Shown here: piece by piece, positions 37,001-51,000 of the stretch
Numbering within the stretch: the first letter of the stretch is position 1
How the letters are laid out: every line of letters begins with the position of its first letter
NCBI GenBank assembly: GCA_037043455.1
Contig: JAWPHD010005553.1
Location: 1-64,000 of the forward strand
Direction: 5' to 3'
Length of the DNA: 64,000 nt
Source: Cyrtodaria siliqua
Taxonomy: Eukaryota > Mollusca > Bivalvia > Adapedonta > Hiatellidae
Position numbers and translations under genes: made by a program
The notes under the pieces: model-generated
The model's database searches: none
Told to the model about the DNA's origin: nothing
The model's input: the letters and a program-made list of their open reading frames with translations, nothing else

Positions 37001-38961
37001 ATATGCATTCTTATAATCAAACAGAGTGTATGGCATAAACTGATTTTATATGCATGCTTATAACCGAACAGAGTGTATGACATAACTGATTTTATATGCA
37101 GGTTTATAACCGAACAGAGTCAATGACATAACTGATTTTATATGCAAGCGTATAACCAAACAGAGTGTATAAAATAACTGATTTTATATGCACGCTTATA
37201 ACCAAACAGAGTGTATGGCATAAACTGATTGTATACTCATTCTTATAACCCAACAGAGTGTATGGCATGAACTGATTTTATATGCAGGTTTATAACCGAA
37301 CAGAGTGTATGGCATGAACTGATTTTATATGCATGCTTATAACCAAACAGAGTGTATGGCATAAACTGATTGTATATGCATTCTTATAACAAAACAGAGT
37401 GTATGGCATAAACTGATTGTATATGCATTCTTATAATCAAACAGAGTGTATGGCATAAACTGATTTTATATGCATGCTTATAACCAATCAGAGTGTATGG
37501 CATAAATTGATTTGCATTCTTATAACCAGAGTGTATGGCATGAACTGATTTTATATGCATGCTTATAACCAACCAGAGTGTATGGCATAAACTGATGTTA
37601 TATGCATTCTTATAACCAATCAGAGTGTATGGCATAACTGATTTTATATGCATGCTTATAACCAATCACAGTGTATGGCATAAACTGATTTTATATGCAC
37701 GCTTATGGACCAATTAGAGTGTATGGCACAAACTGATTTTATATGCATTCTTATAACCAAACAGAGTGTATGGCATAACTGATTTTATATGCATGCTTAT
37801 AACCAAACAGAGTGCATGGTATAAACTGATTTTATATATGCATGCTTATAACCAAACAGACAGAGTGTATGGCATAAACTGATTTTATGAGCTTGCTTCT
37901 AAGCAAACAGAGTGACTTACCACACTGAAACATGTACATTAAAAAAATAAAAACGGTCTCGGGCTCTGGAAAGACTGAATTTGTACCAAGAGCACCTGCT
38001 CTTAAAAAAATAATCTGGTATGATGCCCAGCGTTCAATTTAACTGTTTATTTTTTTTTCTGGGACTTTATAGTGGTTGTTATTATTAAAATGAAATTTTA
38101 GAGAAACTACGTCTTTAAGGACTGGCAAACCGTTTCATGCAGACTTTATAAGTAATTAGTAACCCTTATAGCAGTGATTGAAACCTCTCAAAGGCAGTCT
38201 GGTATATTGTCTACATCAAAACACTTTTAAAATGTATTTACATCCAACCTATTTAGGATTCTTAAATCTTTCATCAAAACTTCGAGAAACAAGTATTTGT
38301 TCAATTCCCCCAAAAAACTATATAGAACAGGTATGCTCTGTAAAAGCTCAGCCTGAAGTGGGCCACTCTGCCTAGAATGTAAACAAGGGGGTATGCTTTA
38401 TTTGTGCACCTGCACTTGTTTGACGGGCATTGCGGATATACAGGTAAAATGTGGATTAAAGAGAGGCAAACACTAGACAATTTGATGGCATTTGTTTCAT
38501 AACAAATCTAATACTTAAAAGAGCTAGTTTACATGTCACATGTGGTATTTGTGTACTGCCATTTTATTCAGCATAGGAAGAATGTTCTTATCAAATCGCT
38601 GCACATGACCTCGCTGAAATAATAAGAGTGCATGAGGCATCATGAGGCACCTCATTAGCCCTGCGGTTCAGTGTACTACAGTGTGTGTAGCTGATCTTGG
38701 TCTAGCCTGAACAACACCATGTTCACAGGTGTCCGAGGAGTTTAGATGGTAGTTTACATGCTTCTCACCAATGCAACCCGGGTTCGATTCTGCTTCTCGG
38801 CATCGTGGGAAAGATCACCCACACAGACACGCAGACACGCAGGTTTCCCCTGGGTTCAATGGGTTGATATAGAAGGAAACCCTTCTATATCGTCTATACT
38901 AACGCTGTCATCTGCACCATCGAGAGTGATTTGTATATTTGTATAAGCTGTGTAGCTTGTT

Positions 38962-39005
<44 letters not shown>

Positions 39006-42000
39006 TTCTAAGGATTATAGTCCCTCTACCATTTCCATTTCAGCCCCGAGAACAATCCCTCGTTGACTCGGCATTATGTGTGGACTTTTGTTAGTGGTTG
39101 TGTGTAGTGCTATGTATCTATCTACAGTCTACTTGTAACAGATATAGTGCTGCCACGCTGGAATACCATACTGTAGTATATGATACACCACCCAGTCACT
39201 TTTTTTCCAGATGTTGTACTACCCATTACTTACTCATCAAGTGAGAGTCAGAAGTAACTACTACCATTTTTAACGTCTTTAGTATGACGCGGCCAGGGGA
39301 CTCAAACCCACTACCTTCAGATTGCAGGCCAGACACGCTAACCATGACACCACTGCACTTTGGTCTTGTTTCATAATCGATTTCAAATAAAGTTTGTAAT
39401 TTAACAACATCTTTGTTTTATGGGACATTGTCACTGTATCCCATATTCGCCACAAAGTATTCTGCATTCTGCATCCTGCATTCTCTCCAATACAATACAA
39501 ATAATTTTCAGGAACAGGGTCTGACAACTATATGCCTTGTGACATACAGTAACGTGTATGGGTGAAGTTTGTTGCACATATAAAAACATAATGAAATAAA
39601 GTTCATCAAAAAACATGTCACCTAACAATAAAATTAGCTGAAGGCAATAAATTTATGCTAATATCATGAATTAATTTGGATACGCAAGACGGTTATCTTT
39701 TATTATAATTTAACAATGATTTGTTTATTACTCTACGGTTTTTCATATTGCATCAAAATTTATCATCGTTTTATGACAGTATTTTTTGTTATAAATTTCT
39801 AAACTGAAAGCCAACACTGGCACTGTATTTGAATGGAGAATGTCCTGAAATACAAATTTTGTGACAGTAACCTGATGGCAACTCCTATTTACCGATAATT
39901 TACTCCTCATAAAGTATAATAAAGCCTGATATTTTACACCAGCTATTGGGGAGGAGTGTGGAGTCCTCCACTTGGTAATTATATTTCCCTATATAAATCC
40001 TCTAATTTCACACAAAAAACGACACTGACCCCCTCTGAGCTGGAGCCAGATTTGTCATAAACATGATAAATAAAACACATGTAGAGACCTAATTAAAACT
40101 AAATCATCCATGGATATAGTTTTTATTTTATTATGTGTTAGACTTTACGACTGTAATGATTCCTTTATTTGTGTTATATACACAACGTTTTATCACCATA
40201 CTGAACAGCAGGGAAGATAGCATAGCCCCTAGGCTAAGACGTAATTATCTTTGCATATACAGGGTGGACACAGGAATTTCGAAATATTTAAATAGTTATT
40301 TCCCTGATTGTTCCCTGACACAGCTTTGGGCTTCCCTGATTAAGATAAGACAATTTAAAGCCGCCATACTGCTCTTATAGCCGTACCTTCACCACCAAAT
40401 ATCACATATATCAGCATAATATTAGATTCCTTTTTCTTCATTTTTAAATTTATTTCATAAAATTTAAGAAAATGAATACTATCTTAAAATTTATAATGAT
40501 GTATAAATATGGAAATCATGAAGAGTGTCAATAACAACATTAATTTTTCTTTTGTGTCAGTGCAGAAATAAAATTCCCTAACTTTTCCCTGATTTTGGCT
40601 TTTTTTTTCCGAAGTTATTACCATTTTTCCTGTTTTTCCTGTTTTTCAGAGTGGCTACCCTGATATATGAATCTTATACTACGTTCTGTTGCCAGTTTTG
40701 TTTCATCAACTGACTTCTTGATAATATTCCTTCAATGGGATAGTGAAACAACTGATAGACTGGTCACTTTATTATGAACTCAATTCTAACAAGAAGCTCA
40801 AGAGGGCCTGTAGACCCAAGAGGGCCTGTATCACTCTACTGGCTACTGCCGGTGTGGGGCCAAATTTGACCCCAGGTTCACCATTTGAACTAACTTGGTA
40901 GAGGATCCAAAAGCTGATAATAATAAAAAAAATAAACATTTTTAACTAAACCAACTGCCATAACTCTGCTGTTACTGGTCCATTCTGGCTGGTTTTCGAA
41001 CTTGTCCGACTATCATTGATATTAACAATTTGATAAAGTTTGGTAAAGATCGGATGAAAAATGAAGGCCCTATCGTCTTAACGAGACAAAAGTTAACGAC
41101 GGACGGACGGACAACGGACAACTCGGCATCCCATAAGCTCTGCTGGCCAGTAGAGCTAAAAATATATATTATACAAGCGACAAAAAACACATTAAAATTG
41201 TAAACAACAATGTAGACAGCGTACATGAAATAATAATTATAATAATCAGTTTATAAGCCAGATGTATGGCTGTCTCGTGCGCCAACTTATTTTTAGTCTT
41301 TAAACTAATATTCAACTAAGCTGATGAAACTAAAAAAGCTATATCACCCGAATTAAAAAAGAGCATTTCATGAAATTCATCATTTTAAATTTAATTTCTT
41401 CCACATATTTCTCATCACCAAAAGCAATAAAACAGTATGTTTTCTAAATTCAGTTTTCTCACAAATCCTGTTTAATATCTACGCAAGAAGTAAGTCTCCG
41501 AAATAATTCAACTCATGCCCATCAATTACTTATAAAAAAGCAGAACTCACTAACTCACTGAAATTAACACTTTCAGTTAAGTTTGTATCTATAATAATTC
41601 ACGAGTTTTTAATGGGCACGAATTGTTTTATTACACTCTAAATGATATGATAGAATTACATAACTACAGGCGGCTTAATTGCGATGCAAATTAAATTGAT
41701 TCTGGTGATATATTTAAATTGGAAAATAAGCTTCGGAAATCGCATGTAACTGTTTTGAATTTATCATCGGACTGTTTGAAACTCTAGTTGTCATTACCCG
41801 ACAGGATACAGAGATAAATCGTAATCTTAATGTGTAACTGGAGGGTTTTGATTATTTAAATGGCAACATTATTTCCAGTCAAAGGGAGGTAATTGATACA
41901 TGACTTACTCAGACTGTCTATATTGAAACAGTTCACTACAGCAAGTTTGACTGAGAAAGAATGATAACAAAATATATTTAAACTTTATGTAAAATGTAAC

Positions 42001-45000
42001 ATGAAAGCAAATTTTAATGTTTGCTGTAGGTTTAAGGGATATAAAAACGAGGTTCCATTATTACATGTTTAAAAAATTATCTATTTTGTTTAAAAATATT
42101 TCATATTTTTATATTATATTTTTGTCTTTTCTCCCATTTTTGATGAGCAATAACCCAATTTATGATAATAAAAAACTGGAGTGCGTGACAATTATATCTA
42201 CATCGGGCTTCTGGAATAATCAAATATGAATATTATTATTAATTTTGTTTTGTTTATTCCAATCCAGATTTTCAGTTGGCCTTAAGGACTTAAAAGTAAC
42301 ATCACAGCTGCCAGTCAGATAACAATTACAAAAGCCACTGGAGTAGAATTGAACAGAACTGTAAAGTGAACTGCTCATCGCTTTGGTAAAGGTCTCAAGC
42401 CCTTAAAAAACAAATAAAAATATTGACCTTTAGCTAAATACATTACGTGATCCCGCCTTAATTCCATTAAGCGATGTGAAAGTGTAGTATTAGCAGGATT
42501 TATTAAAGGATATATTTCAACAATAAAACATGTTTAAAATATAAACCTGTTTAAATTACCTAATACATGTCTTAATTTTAAAATATACTAGCTTTTTAAG
42601 CCAAAATTATGGTTTTATTTCGTACATCAGCCAACCCCGTTTTCGCTTCTTGGAAAAGGGGTTGGATGAGGTATGAAAGGTAATACTCAGACCACGTAAT
42701 GATGATAGGTAACTTTTTCAACAGTTATAAGATTCTCAGCTGCTCTACTCTTGGAACTAAAAAAAACAACCAGGCTCTATTATAAAGTATTTCCTAAGTT
42801 TAGGGTAGATAAAGACAAAAAATAATTACCTTTTTCTCTGATTCCTTGACTATCTGTTCGTGATATCTGGGAAGGACGGCCTCATATCTCGCAGGCTCTT
42901 CTTTGGCATTCATATTCTCCGGTCTGATCTGGAACTCAACGTATGGCTCATACTCCCCGGGACCTGGTCCTGGCTTGCCTACAAAGTCTGTCCTCTTGGA
43001 TGTCAGTTTACCAAAGTGGATGCCCTTGTATGTCTTGGATGTTTTGGTTTGTTCTATCTTGGTATCCTGCCAATATAATATATTCATCATTAACTAGTTG
43101 TACGATATCAATACCATCTATTTTGCAATTTGTTAGGCCTCACAAATTGAGACGTCAATGCAAAACATTGTATCTTGTTCTAAAGTTATTACCTTCACCT
43201 CTCAAAATGACATTAGTTGATCTGAGATAAACCGATATGCCTATCTATGTCTATGTTGCCTGTCCCATCCATATAACCAAGTTTGTTTCATAAACAGTGC
43301 TACCTGTGACTGACGAAATGCAACCTCATACCAAGTTTAAATAAGGGGCTGGTGTATAGCATGGTGGAAATGAAATCGAGAGGGTTAAAGCTTCACGAGG
43401 ACAACTGAGTTTCATCGATGTGTTCTTGGGCAAGACACTTTCCCTTAGTCTTGTCCGCTGGATGGGGATGTAAGCAGGGCATCCCAGATATAGAAGTCAA
43501 TCCTCAGAGCACGCTAGCAAGAGAAGGCAGGGGTGTTCCTGGGGCTAATTTAGGTATACGCACCATCGAGTTTTGGATTCACAAATGTGCCTAACCCCAC
43601 TATACCTTCAGTTTTTATTGCATTTTTCGCATTTTTCGCATTTTTCGCCTTTTTTATTTGTTTGCTTCTTTAATAGACTGTACGCACGTGCGTCAGTGCG
43701 TATGCCCAGGTACACCCCTGGAAGGGCAAGTTCTTAGATTCCTACGTATTCTTACCCTCTCTCTGGAGTGGCTCTAAATAACCTATAATGAATACTGAAG
43801 GTAAATAGAAACCATTACAGGATACTAGCCGTCTGTAAGAGTGACATCTGACACTCATTCTATGATGTATGTGAGTATATGATTTACAAACTAAACGCAA
43901 AATAGCATCTGTATTATTTGTGGGTGGGGATGTAGTGTAATGGTTAGCATGACATGTTAATCATCCAGGGACCGTGACCAAATAAGGATTAATAATTATT
44001 ATCGAAAAAATTTCAACATATTTCCCACCTGACGAGTCCTCACATACAATTGAATGCACTATAAACCACACACATGCACGCACACACACTAGTCCAGAGT
44101 CTATTGTCCTCTAGCTTGAAGATGGACTATAAACCTTAACAATACACAAACACACACTTGTATTTTTCATTTCATTAAGGTGTCACAACTATCATATTAT
44201 TTACCAATTGCATGATCTTTCTCATTAAAACAGTTAAACCGTAGATAGCAAAAATATTATAAATTACTAAAATCGGTAATATTATTTTGACAATCCTTGT
44301 CAAAATCCCTTTGTCAGGAACCACTGATGGCTTTCCATTGATGCTGTATGACATTGGGAACATTATCAAACTCTTTTAAGCACTTATTTCTATTTCCAGA
44401 ATTAGATACATCAATATAAGTTAGGAGAAATGCTCCTGATGTAATCATATTTAGGAAAAATCATTATGCAAATCTGATGTTTTCTGTCGTGTTTTACAGT
44501 TAATAAATGAGTTTGCCGCGCGTAAAATATCTCACAGTGTCGCCAGTACAGATTATAAAGTCGTGAAACATCTATCGTATCTTTGTTACTCATCTCACTT
44601 TATAATTTTAGGTCAATAAATGTTGCCATCCCATTGTGTTGTTATGTATTTCTGGACAACTAGCGATGGTAAATATAGATATAAAAATCGAACAGGAAAA
44701 GCAGCTTTCAAGGACGACAGAGGTCCCACCTTAATTCCATTAAGCGATGGGAAAACTTATATTAGCACGATTTTATAGCGGATATTTCGACAATAACACA
44801 CGTTTAAAAACTTTTTTTACTGTAAAAATGCGATAACCTGTTTAAAATTACCTATTAAATGTTATAATTTTACAATATGCAAACTTTTTAAGCCGAAATT
44901 AAGGTTTAATTTCATACCTCAGCCAAACCCGTTTTCGCATCTTGGAGAAGGGGTTGGATGGGGTATGAAAGTTAATACTCGGACCGCTTAATGAGTCAAC

Positions 45001-48000
45001 CACAAACACACATAGAAACAAAAAACACATTTAAAGATGAATAAAAGGCCAAATAAGACAACACAAACACAAAAGGGTTGACAATAGGGCTACCGTCTTG
45101 GAACGGTCAGTGGCAAAAAAGGCTGCTGGGCGTTTAAACCAGGTTCTAGGGTGCACCAAACCTCACACTTGCCCTACTGTGAACCCAATAAAACGTGACA
45201 GTATAAATAAAGAAATCCCCGCCATGAACTATACTCTAACCAATAAAGCAGCATTAATAGGCAATATAAGTAAAAAGAAGTAAACCATCTATTAAACAAA
45301 ATATTAAAGCACACAATCTCAGAAGTTATCAATCCACTGGAATAAAAAAAATATTTAAGATATAAAAGATAAATACAAAATTAAAAAAGAGGCCTGCTGC
45401 CATTATTACTTTTATATCAAGTTATGGTTTTAAATAAATAGTTTTTTTGTTCTTTGTTTTTTGACAAATGAGTATTTTCGTAGAATGGAAAACAATAATT
45501 ATTATGAATAAATGCATAAAGAAAGAATAATTTTTATACAAATCTTAATTATAAATGTCATACTCCGACAGATTTTAATTATTCCATCTATAAGTGGCTG
45601 GTGATTTATGTTGTGAATGGCAAAAGTGACTTTCTCAGTACACGCCTGTTGTATGCAACTTAGCTCTCTTTGTATCCAGAGCTTCCCTTACACCAAGCTT
45701 TATAAAAACCTACTAACACAGAGTTCTCCTATTTATATAAACCTTAAGGACTAAGTTTTAAAATGAAATAAAAACAAAGTTCCCAATTTTTAAAAAAAAA
45801 GAAAAAAGAAATGTCACTGTAAATGACAAATGCCCCGAAGTGGTTTTGACCTTTGACCTCTAAGTGTGACCTTGAACTTGGAGCCAAGGACCTTTTACCA
45901 CGACACATCGACACATCGTCTTGTTGTGGTGAGCATTTTGAGCCAAGTTATTTGAAAATCCGTCCAGGAATGTCAGAGTATTGATATATAAGGCCAAATA
46001 TAATTATATGTGTGGCTCCTTATAACATGCTCAAAACAAAAAAGGGTAGGTAGGTAGGGAAATTGTTTTTTTCAAAAAATATTTTGTTGTATATTTTGTC
46101 TATATTGCACGCAATACTTTTATATCCTAATAACCAAACTTAAATTTATATTTGTCGATATTGTCAGATACAGGACAGATAGAAAAAATAATTTAAAACC
46201 AAAAGAAGAAAAAAAGACATCTATTTTTTTCTTATTTCTTGGCCGGGGTGGGGAGGGGAGCATTCAGTGTTTATGGTCGGCCCCTAAAAACCAGGTCGGT
46301 CCTGGAACAATGCATACATTTTATCTGGCCTAAAGATAAACACCCCCCAACTTGGATGATTTAATATGACAGACAAAGCAATACCCATTATGCCAACCAT
46401 CATACAGAAAATACTAAAGAAAATTCATCAATTTGCTTTAATTTAATTATTAAAATGAACCATTTGCTCCCTTAATTCGGCAGACCCCTGCCACTTGATT
46501 CCAATTTGGAAGAACTTCATTTGAGTCCATAAAGTGACAGAGCAGTTCATCACTTGGACTAGTTCTAATCCCGATGGAGTCCACTTTAATGTCAGGACCC
46601 TTGATGCCAGGTGTTTGTTCAAGACTTTTGGCTTTATGTAATCCCCTAGATTGGTTGTGGGGGACGTGGAAAGGGAGGAAAGACAAAGGGACACAATTAA
46701 CTTTCAGCCAAAGATTTAAGTACATGTAACATTTTGTATGGAATGAGATTAACTTTTGCTACTGATTGAGAAAAAAAGAAAGTGTTTCTATTCACATTTC
46801 TGTTTCGTTACATGATATGAGGTTGGGTGTGGGGACGATGGGGAGGTTTCAGGGACTGTAGATCTCCAATGTGACTTTAACCAGCTCTGTTTTTGTCATT
46901 ACAATAACAGTATGATTGTGTAAATTTCAATGAAATTCTTTAATATGAATGGTGTATGGGTGGGCTGGAGGAGGTGGGTGGGGGAGGGAAGAGTTTAAGT
47001 GCTAAAGATATTAAATATTTCCTTTTCTTATATATATTTTTTTTCAATAAAGCTTTCACAATATCTAAACTGAGATATATATAATATAATTTGCTCTAAA
47101 ATTAGGCATTTGAGTTTTTCAAAATCTTACTCTTTAGAAAGCGTTAAGTGAAAACTGAGATATATGTAACTTACTGTGAACAAATTATCAAATTTTAGGG
47201 AAAACAAAAACTTTTTTTGACGACACTCATTAAATAGGGAAGGTAGAATCTGCTCTTGGTAAAGATCAGATGAAAAATGAAGGCCCTATCGTATTAACGA
47301 GGCAAAATATAGCATTGTTAATGAAATCAAGGGATATAACGCAGCTGTTACTGGTCCGATCTGGCTGGTTTTCAAACTTGTCCGAGCTTTCATTGATACT
47401 AACAATCTGGTAAAGATTGGTAAAGACCGCATGGAAAATGAAGGCCCTATCGTCTTAACGAGGCAAAATATAGCATTTTTAACTAATTCAAGGGCCACAA
47501 CTCCGCTGTTACTGTTATATATTTTTTTATTATCTCTACTGGCCAAGTTCGAAAACCAGCCAGATCGGATCAGTAATGGCAGAGTTATGGCTCTTGATTT
47601 AGTTAAAAATGCTATATTTTGCCTATTAAGACGATAGTCACTCGCTTCATTGATGTTATAAGAGCCATATTAGCCAGTAAAGCATGCAGAGGCCCTCTTG
47701 TTTATGTTTTTAAATAAATTTAGCCACAAAGCCTGACCTACTCCCTTTAAAGTGCTCATCAACACATTGTTGGGGTTATTCTGAGCTACAAGGGGAACGA
47801 TACATAGGATTCACGAACCCCTGGGCCCGTATTCATAAAGCAACTTAAGTGGGAAATATTACTTAAGTAAAAATTTAAGATGTTAACATATTTTTAAATA
47901 TCCTTATTAACCTCTCAGGGACATTACAAACCATCTATTTCAAGATACATATTTAGATGTAGATTTCATTTATCTATAACCTAATTGAAAATATTAAGAA

Positions 48001-51000
48001 GAAGTCTTAAATTGATATAAAAGGCGTTTAAAAAATTGATACTGGTATGCAAGTAGTAGCCGAACAGCAGTAGGATCCGAATTTCCGTAATCAATCGACG
48101 TTCGTAGTTCTTCAATAGAAAATATCAATTTTATTTAATAAATAGATACATTTTTCATCATCAGAAATATCATCGTATTCGAAAAAGTATATACGTACCG
48201 AAATAAACGATTTTCTTCTAAGCACTCACTTCCGCGCAAATTTGCGCGTGGGGAAGTCGCGCGTCAACCACACATGCCGAGTTATGTGTTTTTAATTGCT
48301 CTCCAATATTTAAACAATGCTTCCCCATGACAACACCAGCAGACGATAATAAATTAAACTCTAATTTAATATATATAACCCAGTTTATATAACATGTAGG
48401 CATAAACAATATTGGAAAAATACAATACTGCAGTAAAATATCGATCAGTAAAATCTGATTATAGTGCAGTAGCGGACATTTCCAATTGACGTAATCCCTG
48501 ACGTAATGGAGACATCTCTTGTTAATATATTTAGGTCATAAATGGGATGAGTTGTCTTTCTTACGGAATGGGGCGTCCAAAAGGGATAATGACCATAAAT
48601 GTATCCGGTTTTTAGCAATTGGGCTTCTACTTCTGTACTGCTGTAAATCAATGGTTATTGGTTACCCTTTTGAGGGCCCCTATTAACAGCGTGTGCGCGA
48701 GCTTGTAATCGGATGTTGTCATTTTTAACAATGAAGTGAACTTAACTTTACTCTGTAAGTTGTTGTTGTTTGAATAATATAAAATAACAACAAACAGTAC
48801 AATAAACACTATTTTCTGTTCAGCTACTACTTGCATACCAGTATAATTTGACATAAGTTAAGATTTTGCTTTATGAATACGGACCAAGGCTGCCCTACCC
48901 TTACACAGAAATGCCAAGTTTACATCTCCATCTGACGGATGAGGCTAGTGGAGTTATTTACCTAAGGATACAAGTAACACAGTGGCACCAGTATGGCTTC
49001 AACCACTTATTACCAGATTCAAAGTGATTTCCATTTGGTCACTTCTGCACAAGCAACAAAATAGAAATATGAAACTCTAGCAAACATTTAAATTCTGAAC
49101 CTTGCAATACTTACATGACTGACACCATAATATGCGGGGCCTATGGACACATCTCTGTCCGGAGCATCTTGTTTCTTCAGTGTACCATCCTCACACTCCT
49201 CATAACCGAATGCCTGACCCGGACACGGGATGGACGGTGCTTCTGGTTTCCGGTGGAACTTTATCCTACTGCTAACCAGCTGAATAAGGTAGAGAATAAG
49301 TATGCAGAGAAAACAAGAATGTGAATAAGTGAATGTATAGCAATGAATTAGTTTACAATTAATGCTGCATTAGCAATAACTTTTAGCTTATAAAACACAA
49401 AGAATTACATTGACTAACATTAGATTACACATCTACAAATTATTGAATATTTAATCAAAAGAAAGAATATGTTTTGACGGAATTCAATGATGATACTAAA
49501 AAAAGTACCACTCAATGGGATTGAATTCCACGCACACACTAAAATTATTCTTGCAGGTAAGATGGACGTGCTCCTGTCTGAGCTAAACCAGTTATGTTAC
49601 GCAAGACATGCTGTATTTAAATTATAATGTGATAATGGATACCATGTGACTGACAGAAATGTAAACATATGTAGTTCAACAATGTTTAGAAACAATAAAT
49701 AAAACATATTTTTTTACAAATTTATAAATACATACTTATTTGGGTCTGTGCTCATGTTTCCATATATACATTTCACTGAATAAAATAAAACAATTGCTTA
49801 TGCTCAAATATGCCTTACAAACGGACAATGTCCCTTTAAAGGGACACTGTCCGTAACCTTTAGCTTATAAAACATACACTAATTATGTTCACAAACATTA
49901 CACACTAAACATTATTGAATATTTACTAATTAAAAGCAAGATTATTTGACGGAATTCAATCGCAGTACAAAAAAAAGGAAAAACGTTTCATGCGTTTGAA
50001 CTCGCAGCCCAAACTAAAATTACACTCGCATTAATAATAGTGAGCCTGAAGTTGTCGACATCGCTCCCGACTGAGCTAAGCAGGCTATACATATTACGCG
50101 ATACATACTATGGTTAAAACCTAATTTGCTAATGGCAGTCACGTGATCGCAGAAAAGGTAAATATTGTGGGTCCCACTTTCTTTACAAATAATAATTAAA
50201 CTCTTTTTTTCCAAACTCACGAATGTATTACTACAGACTGCTTAGGGTCTATGCTCATGTTTTCATGTATACATTTCACTGAATAAAAGTCAGACAGTTA
50301 TTTGGTTATGCTCAATATTTGCTTACTTACAGACAGTGTCCCTTTAAGCGTTAGGTGTAATCAATATTAGTTTTCTTACTAATGAAAATGAAAAGATAGT
50401 AAATGCAAAAACCATCATACACATAAAGGCGTCGACTGCTCGGAACTGAAGATTCTAACTAAGGAGAATATCGATACTTGTTTCTGAGCGAACGCCCTTG
50501 TAATTTATTCAACATAATAATTTAACGTTATAGCGTGACAATACTGTTTTACAATTCCTGGACATTTAGGTAGAATGGACGCCTACCCCAATCGGTTTAT
50601 CTTTGTCCTGCATGTGTGGGGCTGATCTTGATTGTCGAAACTCTGTATATTTTTCCACGTTGTATGCTCCTGGCCCAGGATTTTCAATCTCCTCCTCTTT
50701 AAACCTCTTATCCTTGTTTGCCATTGTTCTCCCTCCCTGTTGGTGAGGAAAATATTATAGAAATTTAAAGGGACATAAGGTTATCTTTTAAAGTAGTCAT
50801 TGATATTTAAAATCAGCACCTCCTTATCATTATCAATTTATAAAGTCCAGACTCTATTGTGCCCATCTCTTTAAAGGGAATGTAGCGACTCAGCCAAACC
50901 ATCTATATTATTGGGAGTGCCGAAAAACTTGAATAATGGTGAAAGAATTATCAAAATCAGTTGATAAGGCCAAATAAAATTATACCTGTGTTTACTGTAA

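Noticed and set aside
42860..43230. Plus-strand frames opposite STPG2 exon 5
   Set aside because: They show Pro/Gly words only because they mirror the PG motif on the coding strand.
46443..46725. Minus-strand frames of 83-91 codons in intron 4 as an extra STPG2 exon
   Set aside because: No PG unit, no matching splice phase between exons 4 and 5 (which already join in phase 0), and part of the plus strand resembles a decayed T-arm (GGACTAGTTCTAATCCCGA).
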